Below, one piece after another: positions 6,777 to 14,009 of a DNA stretch of 14,243 nt. The first letter of the stretch is position 1. Every line of letters begins with the position of its first letter. Source of the DNA: JAKSCF01 sp028279945 (GTDB lineage: Bacteria > Bacillota > Clostridia > Peptostreptococcales > JAAYPU01); the NCBI GenBank assembly GCA_028279945.1, contig JANQMT010000091.1, positions 1 through 14,243 on the forward strand, read 5' to 3'. The position numbers were made by a program, and so were the translations under genes. Below the pieces are notes generated by a model. It was not told where the DNA came from, ran no database searches, and saw only the letters and a list, made by a program, of their open reading frames with translations.

Positions 6777-8237
6777 CTATATAAGCACTATTTGCCGTGT
6801 CAGCTGACCAATAATATGCCTGCCATCCAGAGGTTCACAAGGATGGCGTAAGATTGTATAAGCAGGCGGCACAATTCGATACACGCCCACCTTTCGCAGC
6901 TCAGTCATAAGATCTCGGGCTTCATCAAGGCTTGTTAGTCTTAGAACGGTTTGTACCTTTTTGATGCTTCTGTGTGACTGTGCCTTGGGCAGGCCTGCAA
7001 TCAGTGCAGGCACATCTTTCATTTGATCCATTACAATGATTTCTAAAACGCCTGCTCTCTTGTGAATTGGAATCCGACACAGGGAGTTCTTTTTTGAGTT
7101 TGATTGACGACTTAGTACAAGTGTCCAAGCAGCAGAACCATTAAGGGGGATGAACACTTTGCTGCCTGCAGCTTCCAGTTGGTTTCGAGCTCTGTCCAGT
7201 AATATGGCCGATATTTCACCCAGTTGTCGGTTCTCTTGGGAAGATAAAGCTTCCAGTTCGACGGATACCGCTTTGGCAAAATCCAGTGCAGCGTCCCACT
7301 CCCCAACAAAATAACCTTGCGTAGGAGAACTACACAATTGCTGACCCATAGCCATCATGGAACAGGCCAGTTGCCGTGCTGCCATTTCTTTATTGTGAGT
7401 CGCTGTTTCTAGGTAGGCCTGGGTAATTACAACTACACCTGTTAAAGACTCCATGGGAATAATAAGAGGATGCCGAGGGTTGACCGCAAAATGAGGAATA
7501 AGATCAGCCAGTGCTTTCTCGCCACCCCACAATATAATCGCATCAAAGGGTCCATTGCGTAGAATTCTATATAAGGCCTGGGCTTCAGAATCATCCCGGT
7601 AGTCTAAAGGCAAAAAATGTACCTTAGCCAATAAACTGGAAAGAACTGTATGTTCCACTTGAGCAAGGTGCTGAAAAATAGATTGAATAATCGCATGGTT
7701 AACTTTAGACCCTCTAATGGTCACGGGACAATTCGCCAGAAGTCCTTGGACAGCAGAGATCATTGCCGGCAGTAAAGTATTTCCACTGCCAATCACTAGA
7801 AAGGGCCCGATGGGAAATCCGGTAACGAAGACACCCGGTGATATTTCTGTTGTATGCCCGTCCAGCCATCGAGAACCTCCGGGAAGTGCCGCGGAATTGG
7901 ATACCATCTTTTCCAGAGTACGATATGAAAACAAATCAGACAAAAGAGCCAGCTCCCTTTGAGCCGAAAGAGGTGAATAACCTTTTTCAATCATGGTTTT
8001 TGTAATGGTTTTTTGAACTTGTTTTCCTTGGTCAGAACCCCAAAAGCAGCTCCCTGCATCAAAGGCAGCCAGCTTTTGAGATGTCTTAATAGTCATTAAT
8101 TCAGAAACTTGTTTATCAAGTGTTTTTAAAAAAGGAAAACGGTGGGTAACCTCATTTTGCTTAGAACACTCTTGCTTTAAGAAAGGCTTCAATTTGTTCA
8201 TCTTTTCTTTTAAGTATAGAAAATTTATGTTAACCAC
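6777..8237 (-). CDS. luxC: LuxC-type long-chain acyl reductase (fatty aldehyde-forming)
   Basis: The product, 486 residues, belongs to the LuxC acyl-CoA/acyl-protein reductase family, which reduces a thioester-bound acyl group to a fatty aldehyde with NADPH. Visible features are the start of the nucleotide-binding fold FLVIGSGNTLLPAM (146-159), the WGGEKAL segment (237-243), the nucleophile region GQQLCSSPTQ with C302 as probable catalytic cysteine, and a C-terminal block with RIVPPAYTILRHP (454-466). It is soluble and near full family length. The GTG start at 8237 overlaps the end of luxE by 8 bp, with AGAGAAGG just upstream, suggesting translational coupling; an in-frame ATG at 8201 (residue 13) is an alternative. 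No luxA or luxB is present, so the aldehyde is probably not for light emission. Base composition is visibly richer in G+C than the neighbouring rhodopsin. Confidence 0.88.
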   Translation of the reverse strand: MVNINFLYLKEKMNKLKPFLKQECSKQNEVTHRFPFLKTLDKQVSELMTIKTSQKLAAFDAGSCFWGSDQGKQVQKTITKTMIEKGYSPLSAQRELALLSDLFSYRTLEKMVSNSAALPGGSRWLDGHTTEISPGVFVTGFPIGPFLVIGSGNTLLPAMISAVQGLLANCPVTIRGSKVNHAIIQSIFQHLAQVEHTVLSSLLAKVHFLPLDYRDDSEAQALYRILRNGPFDAIILWGGEKALADLIPHFAVNPRHPLIIPMESLTGVVVITQAYLETATHNKEMAARQLACSMMAMGQQLCSSPTQGYFVGEWDAALDFAKAVSVELEALSSQENRQLGEISAILLDRARNQLEAAGSKVFIPLNGSAAWTLVLSRQSNSKKNSLCRIPIHKRAGVLEIIVMDQMKDVPALIAGLPKAQSHRSIKKVQTVLRLTSLDEARDLMTELRKVGVYRIVPPAYTILRHPCEPLDGRHIIGQLTRQIVLI

Positions 8238-9495
8238 AACCTTCTCTTATCATAAAGCCCTCATTTTCTTTCAAGCGTCTTTCATAAATAAAGCCATGTT
8301 GCGGACAATTAGCAGTAGAAGCATGTCGAACAAAATCTCCTGATAATACGGCCTCCAAATAATCCAGACAAGCAAAGTTGGTATAAAATAACAAACCCTT
8401 CATTCCAGAAGCTGGATTTGATATAAGGTTAAGGTTCTGAGGAGATTCTACTAGAGCCACATAAGTTAAGGGATGAGGATACTTTACCCAGGCATCTTCA
8501 TTCAGTGGGTCGGCAGCACGGTTTAAAAATACGGACATACTCTCTGTTAGGCCCAATATATCAACAATAGGTGCACGGTTTCCACCTGCAAGGATGTTAT
8601 GCGTCGCTGAAGCCATTAAATCCTGCATCGTTTGATACTCAGAGGGAACACGCTTCAATCCGCCGCCTGTCATCAAAACACCTCCGTCACCCAATTGAAT
8701 AGGTGGAATACCTAATGCATAACGGTATAAAAAGTGTTGAAATTTGTTTGGTTTTAATAACAGATGATAGAGTCCTATTCCGGAAGTTATGAAATATTTA
8801 GGCGCTGACTTAGATGTAAAGAAGTGATGCAATGTTTTTTTATCCGGTTCCAGCTTACGCCAAAGGTTCGTTTCTTCCGGGTCCTGACGTATTCTGGCTC
8901 CAAACATTACCTCACACCCTCTTTGCTCCATGACACGAGTGCCCAAATAGGCAAACCACATAGAATCTTTCATTTCAGGTGCCATTTGAAGCAAAGTCAA
9001 CCCTGTTCTGAATTTTCCACCTAAGGACCAGTTATTTAAACCTTCATTTAACATATGCCCTAATTGAATGGTAAGAGGGGTACGTAAAATCTTCACAGGT
9101 CCTTTTGTATTTTGCGTTGTTCCACTGGATAAAAAAACTTTATGATTTTGGTTCAGATCAATCGACCGGATTAAACAATTATTCTGCCCATTTTCCCTCA
9201 AATCATCAGAATGAATCCGCAACCTAACAAGGTCTTTTAGTTGAACATCTTTTTTGATTTGAACGCCTGCAGCAGACTCCTCCAACAGCCCTTTCCGCCT
9301 GAATAAATGCGCATAGTAGTTTTCCCGGTCATGTCTCAAGAAAAATTCAAGAAAAGGAATCAGTAAAGACTGCTGGCGCTTCCGCGTAGAATCTGGCGTT
9401 CCTCTGAAAAGAGTAGTATCTTGCAGGTGTTTTAATAGTAATTGGACATAAGGATCATGATACAGTTTATGTTGAGTTAATTCGCCGGAAATCAA
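8230..9495 (-). CDS. luxE: LuxE-type acyl-protein synthetase
   Basis: A 421-residue LuxE-family enzyme that activates a fatty acid with ATP as acyl-AMP and passes it, through a cysteine thioester, to the LuxC reductase. The phosphate-binding loop FLSSGTTQNTKGP is at 121-133; DILGLTES (312-319) and the C-terminal GDFVRHASTANCPQHGFIYER (two blocks, 386-397 and 397-406) fit the adenylating fold. The chain ends REGCG, so C420 is next to last; in Vibrio LuxE the acyl-accepting cysteine is also on a short C-terminal arm. I start at TTG 9495 because a perfect AGGAGGTG (9508-9501) lies 5 bases before it; the GTG at 9519 would place that site inside the coding region. First gene of a two-gene operon with luxC, divergent from the GntR gene. 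Confidence 0.85.
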   Translation of the reverse strand: MISGELTQHKLYHDPYVQLLLKHLQDTTLFRGTPDSTRKRQQSLLIPFLEFFLRHDRENYYAHLFRRKGLLEESAAGVQIKKDVQLKDLVRLRIHSDDLRENGQNNCLIRSIDLNQNHKVFLSSGTTQNTKGPVKILRTPLTIQLGHMLNEGLNNWSLGGKFRTGLTLLQMAPEMKDSMWFAYLGTRVMEQRGCEVMFGARIRQDPEETNLWRKLEPDKKTLHHFFTSKSAPKYFITSGIGLYHLLLKPNKFQHFLYRYALGIPPIQLGDGGVLMTGGGLKRVPSEYQTMQDLMASATHNILAGGNRAPIVDILGLTESMSVFLNRAADPLNEDAWVKYPHPLTYVALVESPQNLNLISNPASGMKGLLFYTNFACLDYLEAVLSGDFVRHASTANCPQHGFIYERRLKENEGFMIREGCG

Positions 9496-9589
9496 GTGAA
9501 CACCTCCTTTAACATTCACTAAATATATATGGCTTGGCCCTTACAAATATGCCATGTTATAATTGTCCTGCAGAATGAAAATAAAATAG

Positions 9590-9618
9590 TTGAACAAATT
9601 GTAAAGGCATGATACAAT
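9590..9618 (+). promoter_or_regulatory. Promoter of the GntR gene
   Basis: TTGAAC (9590-9595) and TACAAT (9613-9618) are spaced by 17 bases, giving a transcript that starts near 9625 and a leader of about 40 bases before ATG 9666. It lies in the 170-bp divergent region shared with luxE. On the other strand a TATAAC (9561-9556) could serve luxE, but no matching -35 is clear. Confidence 0.6.
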
Positions 9619-9620
9619 TT
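9596..9620. promoter_or_regulatory. Possible operator overlapping the GntR promoter
   Basis: AAATTGTA (9596-9603) and TACAATTT (9613-9620) form an 8-bp inverted repeat with a 9-base spacer. The right half covers the -10 box, so a bound protein would block transcription. Its sequence differs from the palindrome in front of the transporter genes, so self-regulation by the same GntR protein is only a guess. Confidence 0.35.
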
Positions 9621-9665
9621 TTGCATATAAAATACAATACACAATATTCGAAAAGAGATTAAAAT

Positions 9666-10373
9666 ATGGGTAATGATTTGTTTAAAAAATATGAAAACTC
9701 CATTGAGAATAATCATAAGACTCTATCCGTTAAAGTTTATGATATGATTTTAAAATTAATTATTGAAGGCGATTTAAAGGTAAATGAGCGAATTAACTCT
9801 GACGCAATTGCAAAGTTCTTTGGGGTTAGTCGTACTCCGGTCAGAGAAGCTTTAAAATCTTTGGAAAAAACAGGATTAGTACATTTTAAATCTTACTCCG
9901 GAGCCTATGTTAGAAAGCTAACCATAGACGAAATCGAAGAGATTTACAGTATTAGAATGCAGTTGGAAACCTTTGCTTTAAAAAAAGCAATGGATCATGT
10001 TTCCCCGGAGGATATTGACAATTTGAATAATATCCAAAAAAAGATTGAAGAAATGATTGCTATAGAGCCAATTGATGTGAAAAAAGTGTATGATCTGAAT
10101 GAAAGATTTCATATGGAAATGTATAAGATTTCCAAAATGCCTAAACTATGCGAGATGATTAATAATTTATGGACCAACTTATCTTTATATAGGTTTTTAT
10201 TAGCAAGTAATGAAAGATATTCTGATGAGATAAAAGCTGAGCATCGGGAATATATTAATTGTTTAGCCAATAAAGAAAAAGATAAAATCATACCTATTGT
10301 GCAAAGAAACTTAGAAAACCATTTGAAAAGAGTTCCCAAAATCGTTAACGATTATTATTTGTCCCGCAAATAA
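9666..10373 (+). CDS. GntR-family transcriptional regulator, FadR/FCD type
   Basis: A 235-residue DNA-binding regulator. The N-terminal winged helix-turn-helix spans about 18-84, with recognition helix SRTPVREALKSLEKTGLV (55-72) and wing YSGAYVRKL (77-85). The C-terminal all-helical FCD ligand domain spans about 90-225 and keeps three histidines that usually bind a metal: H149 in ERFHMEM, H193 in AEHREY and H219 in LENHL. The usual aspartate four residues before the first histidine is N145. FCD regulators respond mostly to organic acids and control their transport and degradation. The gene lies just ahead of the TRAP operon, whose promoter carries a strong palindrome, so that operon is the likely target; luxE-luxC, divergent from it, could be another. 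ATG 9666 has only a weak AAGAGA site. A good terminator follows the gene. Confidence 0.9.
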   Translation: MGNDLFKKYENSIENNHKTLSVKVYDMILKLIIEGDLKVNERINSDAIAKFFGVSRTPVREALKSLEKTGLVHFKSYSGAYVRKLTIDEIEEIYSIRMQLETFALKKAMDHVSPEDIDNLNNIQKKIEEMIAIEPIDVKKVYDLNERFHMEMYKISKMPKLCEMINNLWTNLSLYRFLLASNERYSDEIKAEHREYINCLANKEKDKIIPIVQRNLENHLKRVPKIVNDYYLSRK

Positions 10374-10455
10374 AGTCTTATCAAATTAATATTTATAATA
10401 TGAAATAGTAATCAGTGCATTAACCTATTCTAATACGCTGTGAAACTGTTGACAC

Positions 10456-10491
10456 CAGCCTAGTCCATCGGTAAGATTAGGCTGATTTTTT
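10456..10491 (+). terminator. Intrinsic terminator after the GntR gene
   Basis: CAGCCTAGTC (10456-10465) pairs with GATTAGGCTG (10475-10484), 10 bp with one G-U pair and a 9-base loop, followed at once by ATTTTTTATTTT. This is a textbook rho-independent terminator and separates the regulator from the transporter operon. The next 230 bases (to 10722) are AT-rich and show no gene. Confidence 0.88.
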
Positions 10492-10722
10492 ATTTTATTC
10501 AATTATTCTTTCCTTTTCTTGTTAGTTTCTTTATTTAAATCAACATTTCTTAAATTCGATTTTTCTTCCTATAGTTTGTTCTTTTGTTAACAAAAATTAT
10601 TTATTCTCCGTTATTGGGATTAAAGTAAAATCATTTTTTGAATAAAGATTAATTGTGTTCAGCCTTCAATGATCTGATGTTAATCTATTCAAATAACCTA
10701 TTTTTTAATAAGGCAAAATTTC

Positions 10723-10751
10723 TTGACAAATAATAAGAGAGACCATATAAT
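10723..10751 (+). promoter_or_regulatory. Promoter of the TRAP transporter operon
   Basis: Both boxes are consensus: TTGACA (10723-10728), a 17-base spacer, and TATAAT (10746-10751). Transcription should begin near 10758, inside the palindrome at 10756-10785. The leader to ATG 10911 is about 150 bases and contains a possible loose stem (TAGAAAT-GAGT near 10815-10825 with ACTC and ATTTCTA near 10859-10873). Confidence 0.85.
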
Positions 10752-10755
10752 CAAA

Positions 10756-10785
10756 ATATAGTATATTGGATCCAATATACTATAT
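10756..10785. promoter_or_regulatory. 30-bp perfect palindromic operator
   Basis: The sequence is an exact inverted repeat over 30 bases centred between 10770 and 10771, with core ATATTGGATCCAATAT. It starts 5 bases after the -10 box and covers the expected transcription start, the classical position for repression. TTGGATCCAA-like cores are of the kind bound by FCD-type GntR dimers, and such a gene lies directly upstream, so that protein is the probable ligand-controlled repressor. Confidence 0.75.
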
Positions 10786-10910
10786 AAAATATTTCATCTT
10801 CTAATTTTCATACATAGAAATGAGTGTTGACTAATTTTTGAAGCCGGATAGATCTTGAACTCATATATTTCTAAATGGTTTAAACTAAATATATTTAAAG
10901 GAGGAAGATA

Positions 10911-12023
10911 ATGAAAAAAGGTTTAAGAAGAACTAGTTGCTTAGTGCTATGTGTTTTTATGGTGGTCATGCTTTTTACAGGGTGTGCGGCTGATGAATCA
11001 AGTACCGATACACAAAATTCTGATGAAAAAGAAGTGATTAAACTGCGAATTGGTGCCGGACATACCCCTGAAAGCGGGCAGTGGATAAAGGTTCTGGAAG
11101 ACTTCTTTATGCCTGAAGTAAACGCTCGATTGGCTGAAAAAGGTTATGAGATCAGATGGGTTACCGGATGGGGCGGAAGTATTGCAAAACTAGGTGAAGT
11201 ATTAGAATCTGTCGAAGCAAACTTACTTGATATGGGATATATCGTTTATGTGTTTGAGCCCTCAAAGCTTATGTTACAGGGAATGACCTATAGAATGCCT
11301 TTCCAATCAGGAGATCCGTTACTTGTAAGCAAAGCTTCCGTATATCTGTATGATAAGTATCCTCAATATAAAAACGATTTTCACAAGTATAATCAGACAT
11401 GTCTAGCAGTGAGCGTATCTGATCCATATAATATGTACTCTGCATTCGAAGTAAAATCCTTTGAGGATTTAGTTGGTGTTAAAGTTGGAGCCGCTGGTGC
11501 TAACTTAAGCTGGATTGAAAATACCGGTGCCGTACCTGTTCAAACGAATCTAAATGAATGTTTTACAAGCTTACAGACCGGTGTTTATGACGCTACAATA
11601 CAACCAACCGGCGCATGCTATAAGCTTCAAGTTTATACAGAAGCACCCTACCTTTTAGAAGCGCATTTTGGCGTTCAATCTTTTGGTGCACTTGTCATTA
11701 ATAATGACACACTTGCGGGGCTGCCTTCGGAAGTGGCTGATGTGTTGCAAGAAGTTGCAGTTGAGTATCAAACTAAAGAAGCTGAGTATATCCTTGAAAG
11801 ATATGAAGCGGACAAAGCTGCTATGGAAGCAGAAGGTACAAAGATTTATACCCTGCCTCAAGAGGAAAGAGAGAAATGGGCTGCAATGCTGCCAAATGTT
11901 GTAGGAGCACTCTGCGATGAGCTAACGGAACTTGGATACCCTGCTAAAGAGATCATTTCCGATTATTACTCCTTCCTACAAGATAACGGCTATGAAATGA
12001 TTAGAGACTGGGAGCTTAAGTAG
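10911..12023 (+). CDS. dctP: TRAP transporter solute-binding lipoprotein, DctP family
   Basis: A 370-residue extracytoplasmic receptor of a tripartite (TRAP) uptake system. The N terminus is a lipoprotein signal: basic MKKGLRR, a hydrophobic core and lipobox FTGC, with C25 as the lipidated residue, so the protein is tethered to the outer face of the membrane. The DctP fold is supported by the segment from FEDLVGVKVGAAGANLSW (184-201) through GAVPVQTNLNECFTSLQTGVYDA (206-228, in two blocks), which follows the family pattern DLkGlKiR...GA.P......E....LQtGv.D. The family arginine that salt-bridges the ligand carboxylate would fall at G193 (KVG for KIR), so ligand type may differ from common dicarboxylates. 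AAAGGAGG at 10897-10904 sets the ATG. It is the first gene of the operon, behind a strong promoter and operator. Confidence 0.9.
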   Translation: MKKGLRRTSCLVLCVFMVVMLFTGCAADESSTDTQNSDEKEVIKLRIGAGHTPESGQWIKVLEDFFMPEVNARLAEKGYEIRWVTGWGGSIAKLGEVLESVEANLLDMGYIVYVFEPSKLMLQGMTYRMPFQSGDPLLVSKASVYLYDKYPQYKNDFHKYNQTCLAVSVSDPYNMYSAFEVKSFEDLVGVKVGAAGANLSWIENTGAVPVQTNLNECFTSLQTGVYDATIQPTGACYKLQVYTEAPYLLEAHFGVQSFGALVINNDTLAGLPSEVADVLQEVAVEYQTKEAEYILERYEADKAAMEAEGTKIYTLPQEEREKWAAMLPNVVGALCDELTELGYPAKEIISDYYSFLQDNGYEMIRDWELK

Positions 12024-12037
12024 TAATAATTTTCTTT

Positions 12038-12068
12038 AAAGCGGTGACAGTTTATTCCGTCCCGCTTT
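12038..12068 (+). other. Intercistronic hairpin between dctP and dctQ
   Basis: AAAGCGG (12038-12044) pairs with CCGCTTT (12062-12068) and GAC (12046-12048) with GTC (12059-12061), with one bulged T and a 10-base loop. It is followed by CTCCCCTATATTTT, a weak T tract. A partial terminator or RNA-stabilising stem here would let the receptor be made in excess over the membrane subunits, as is common for binding-protein operons. Confidence 0.5.
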
Positions 12069-12136
12069 CTCCCCTATATTTTGGATTATTAATGACCGCT
12101 TAATTTAATTTATGAATGGAATTTGTGAGGCTTATG

Positions 12137-12667
12137 ATGACTTTGTTAAAAAAGATTAACCTTATACATAAAAAAATTCTAGCAGTTTTTAATGGGACCG
12201 GTTCTTTGTGGATATTTGTGTTAATGGCAATAATAGTTGTTGATGTTGCCGGACGCGTTTTTTTGGGCTCTCCATTAAAAGGAACCCCCGAAATAGTTAG
12301 CAATTCAATCATTGCTATTACGTTTTTACAGATCCCTTATGTCATGTTAAAGAAACAACATGTTCGATCTACAATAATATATGACAAATTTCCCCTTAAA
12401 GGTAAAAATGTTATTGATATTATCGTATCCCTTATAGGAATAGGATTGTTTGTCTTGCTGATCATTTCAAGCTGGGATCATTTTGTTCAGGCTGTTAAAA
12501 TCGGCGAATTTGAAGGAGAAGGTGCGTTACGCATTCCTACGGCTCCCACTAGATTTATTTTATTGTTGGGCTCTGCCTTCATGATATTAGAATATGTATT
12601 AAATATTCTACGCATTATCTTTAAATTGGAAGGCAAAGGAGAACAAACAGAGGAGGATGTGCAATGA
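12137..12667 (+). CDS. dctQ: TRAP transporter small membrane subunit, DctQ family
   Basis: With the chosen start the product has 176 residues and four hydrophobic helices (about 22-42, 54-70, 94-114 and 138-160), the layout of DctQ subunits, which pair with the large permease in the inner membrane. The GRVFLGSPLKGTPEIV segment after helix 1 and the KKQHVRSTIIYDKFP loop after helix 2 are typical. Two ATG codons lie farther upstream in frame or nearby (12116, 12134), but 12116 has no ribosome site, whereas GTGAGG at 12125-12130 is 6 bases before ATG 12137. The stop overlaps the dctM start in ATGA. It lies 113 bases after dctP, with an intervening hairpin. Confidence 0.85.
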   Translation: MTLLKKINLIHKKILAVFNGTGSLWIFVLMAIIVVDVAGRVFLGSPLKGTPEIVSNSIIAITFLQIPYVMLKKQHVRSTIIYDKFPLKGKNVIDIIVSLIGIGLFVLLIISSWDHFVQAVKIGEFEGEGALRIPTAPTRFILLLGSAFMILEYVLNILRIIFKLEGKGEQTEEDVQ

Positions 12668-13986
12668 GCGCTGAAATCGTTTTGGTAACAACCCTAGTCA
12701 TTTTAATACTATTAATCCTACAAGGTTTGCATTTAGGTGTAGCTCTTATGTTAACAAGCGTTCTTGGAATATTCCTGGCCATAGGTGATTTTTCAACTGC
12801 GCTTAATATTCTAGGGGCAACAAGTTTTAGCGCAATAAGAGAATACATGTTTGGTGTCATCCCTTTATTTGTATTAATGGGTCTTTTAGCAAACATGTCC
12901 GGTGCGTCACACGAGCTGTATTCCGCTGCAAATGAAGGGCTGAAAAGGATTAAAGGCGGCGTTGGGATAGCAACTATTGTTGCAAATGCCATTTTTGCTG
13001 CAATAACAGGAGTAAGTATTGCATCGGCAGCAGTTTTCACCAAAATAGCAATACCTCAGATGAATCGGCTTGGCTATGATAAAAAACTTTCTGTTGGTAT
13101 TGTTGCCGGCAGCTCCATATTAGGTATGCTAATACCACCAAGTATATTAATGATAGTATATGGTACTTTGGCGGAGCAGTCGGTAGGAAATTTGTTTATT
13201 GCCGGGATAATTCCAGGAATTATCATGACGATAGCTTTTATTATTGCACTTAGATTATATATAAGATTTAAGCCGGACAGTGTTAACAATGACCCCGCAA
13301 TATTAGATGACATTTCAAAGAAAGAAAGCATAAAGATCATTCTAAAACCATGGGCAATTGTCGTTCTTATATGTGTCTCATTGGGAGGAATCTGGTTGGG
13401 ATTCTTTACGCCGACTGAGGCTGGGGGAATAGGCGCTTTTGGCGCATTGTTGCTGGTTATCGTAAAAGGAAAATTCTCACCAAAAGGCTTGTGGAAAGTC
13501 TTGCTAACAACAGGCGTTACAACAGGCAGCGTATTATTTTTGCTTATTTCTGCTCAAATGTATTCAAGAGCCCTGGCAATTAGTGGCGCAATAAACTTTA
13601 TTGAGAATTTTATCGATGCTTTAAACATGCCAAACATTGCAATAATATTTATCTTTATGATCATTTTAATTGCACTTGGATGTATTCTAGATTCAACCTC
13701 TATACTTTTGTTAACAATGCCGGTGATGTGCCCTATTGTTGCTTCTTTTGGTATGAATATGATCTGGTTTGGCATCATAGCCATAGTTGCAATAGAAACA
13801 GGGTTACTCACACCTCCCTTTGGATTATCAGTATATACCGTTAAATCATCGCTTGGTGGTATAAAGGGAACAGAGAATATGACCATAGAAGATATATTTA
13901 GAGGTTCTTCGCCGTTCTTAATTGCTATGCTCATAGTATTGGTATTACTTATAGTATTCCCTCAACTATCAATAGCACTAATATAA
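12664..13986 (+). CDS. dctM: TRAP transporter large permease, DctM family
   Basis: A 440-residue integral membrane protein with about a dozen hydrophobic helices, the normal size for DctM. It forms the sodium- or proton-coupled transport channel that takes ligand from the DctP receptor. Family signatures are AAITGVSIASAAVFTK (112-127) and GMLIPPSILMIVYG (154-167) in the first half, with the related LTPPFGLSVY in the second, reflecting the internal two-fold repeat. Its ATG overlaps the dctQ stop by 4 bases (ATGA at 12664-12667) and is preceded by AGGAGG at 12651-12656, so translation is coupled. The next gene starts 23 bases after its stop with no terminator between, so the operon continues. 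Confidence 0.93.
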   Translation: MSAEIVLVTTLVILILLILQGLHLGVALMLTSVLGIFLAIGDFSTALNILGATSFSAIREYMFGVIPLFVLMGLLANMSGASHELYSAANEGLKRIKGGVGIATIVANAIFAAITGVSIASAAVFTKIAIPQMNRLGYDKKLSVGIVAGSSILGMLIPPSILMIVYGTLAEQSVGNLFIAGIIPGIIMTIAFIIALRLYIRFKPDSVNNDPAILDDISKKESIKIILKPWAIVVLICVSLGGIWLGFFTPTEAGGIGAFGALLLVIVKGKFSPKGLWKVLLTTGVTTGSVLFLLISAQMYSRALAISGAINFIENFIDALNMPNIAIIFIFMIILIALGCILDSTSILLLTMPVMCPIVASFGMNMIWFGIIAIVAIETGLLTPPFGLSVYTVKSSLGGIKGTENMTIEDIFRGSSPFLIAMLIVLVLLIVFPQLSIALI

Positions 13987-14009
13987 CAAATAAAGAAATG
14001 AGGAATGAA

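Noticed and set aside
10449..10477. TTGACA-N17-TAAGAT promoter-like pair after the GntR gene
   Set aside because: Its -10 falls inside the terminator stem and transcription would meet the T tract at once.
12621..13043. 140-residue minus-strand frame opposite dctM
   Set aside because: Antisense shadow of a well-supported membrane protein gene; rich in Pro, Ala and Ile as expected from reverse reading.
13554..13934. 126-residue minus-strand frame opposite dctM
   Set aside because: Another antisense shadow without a ribosome site or family resemblance.
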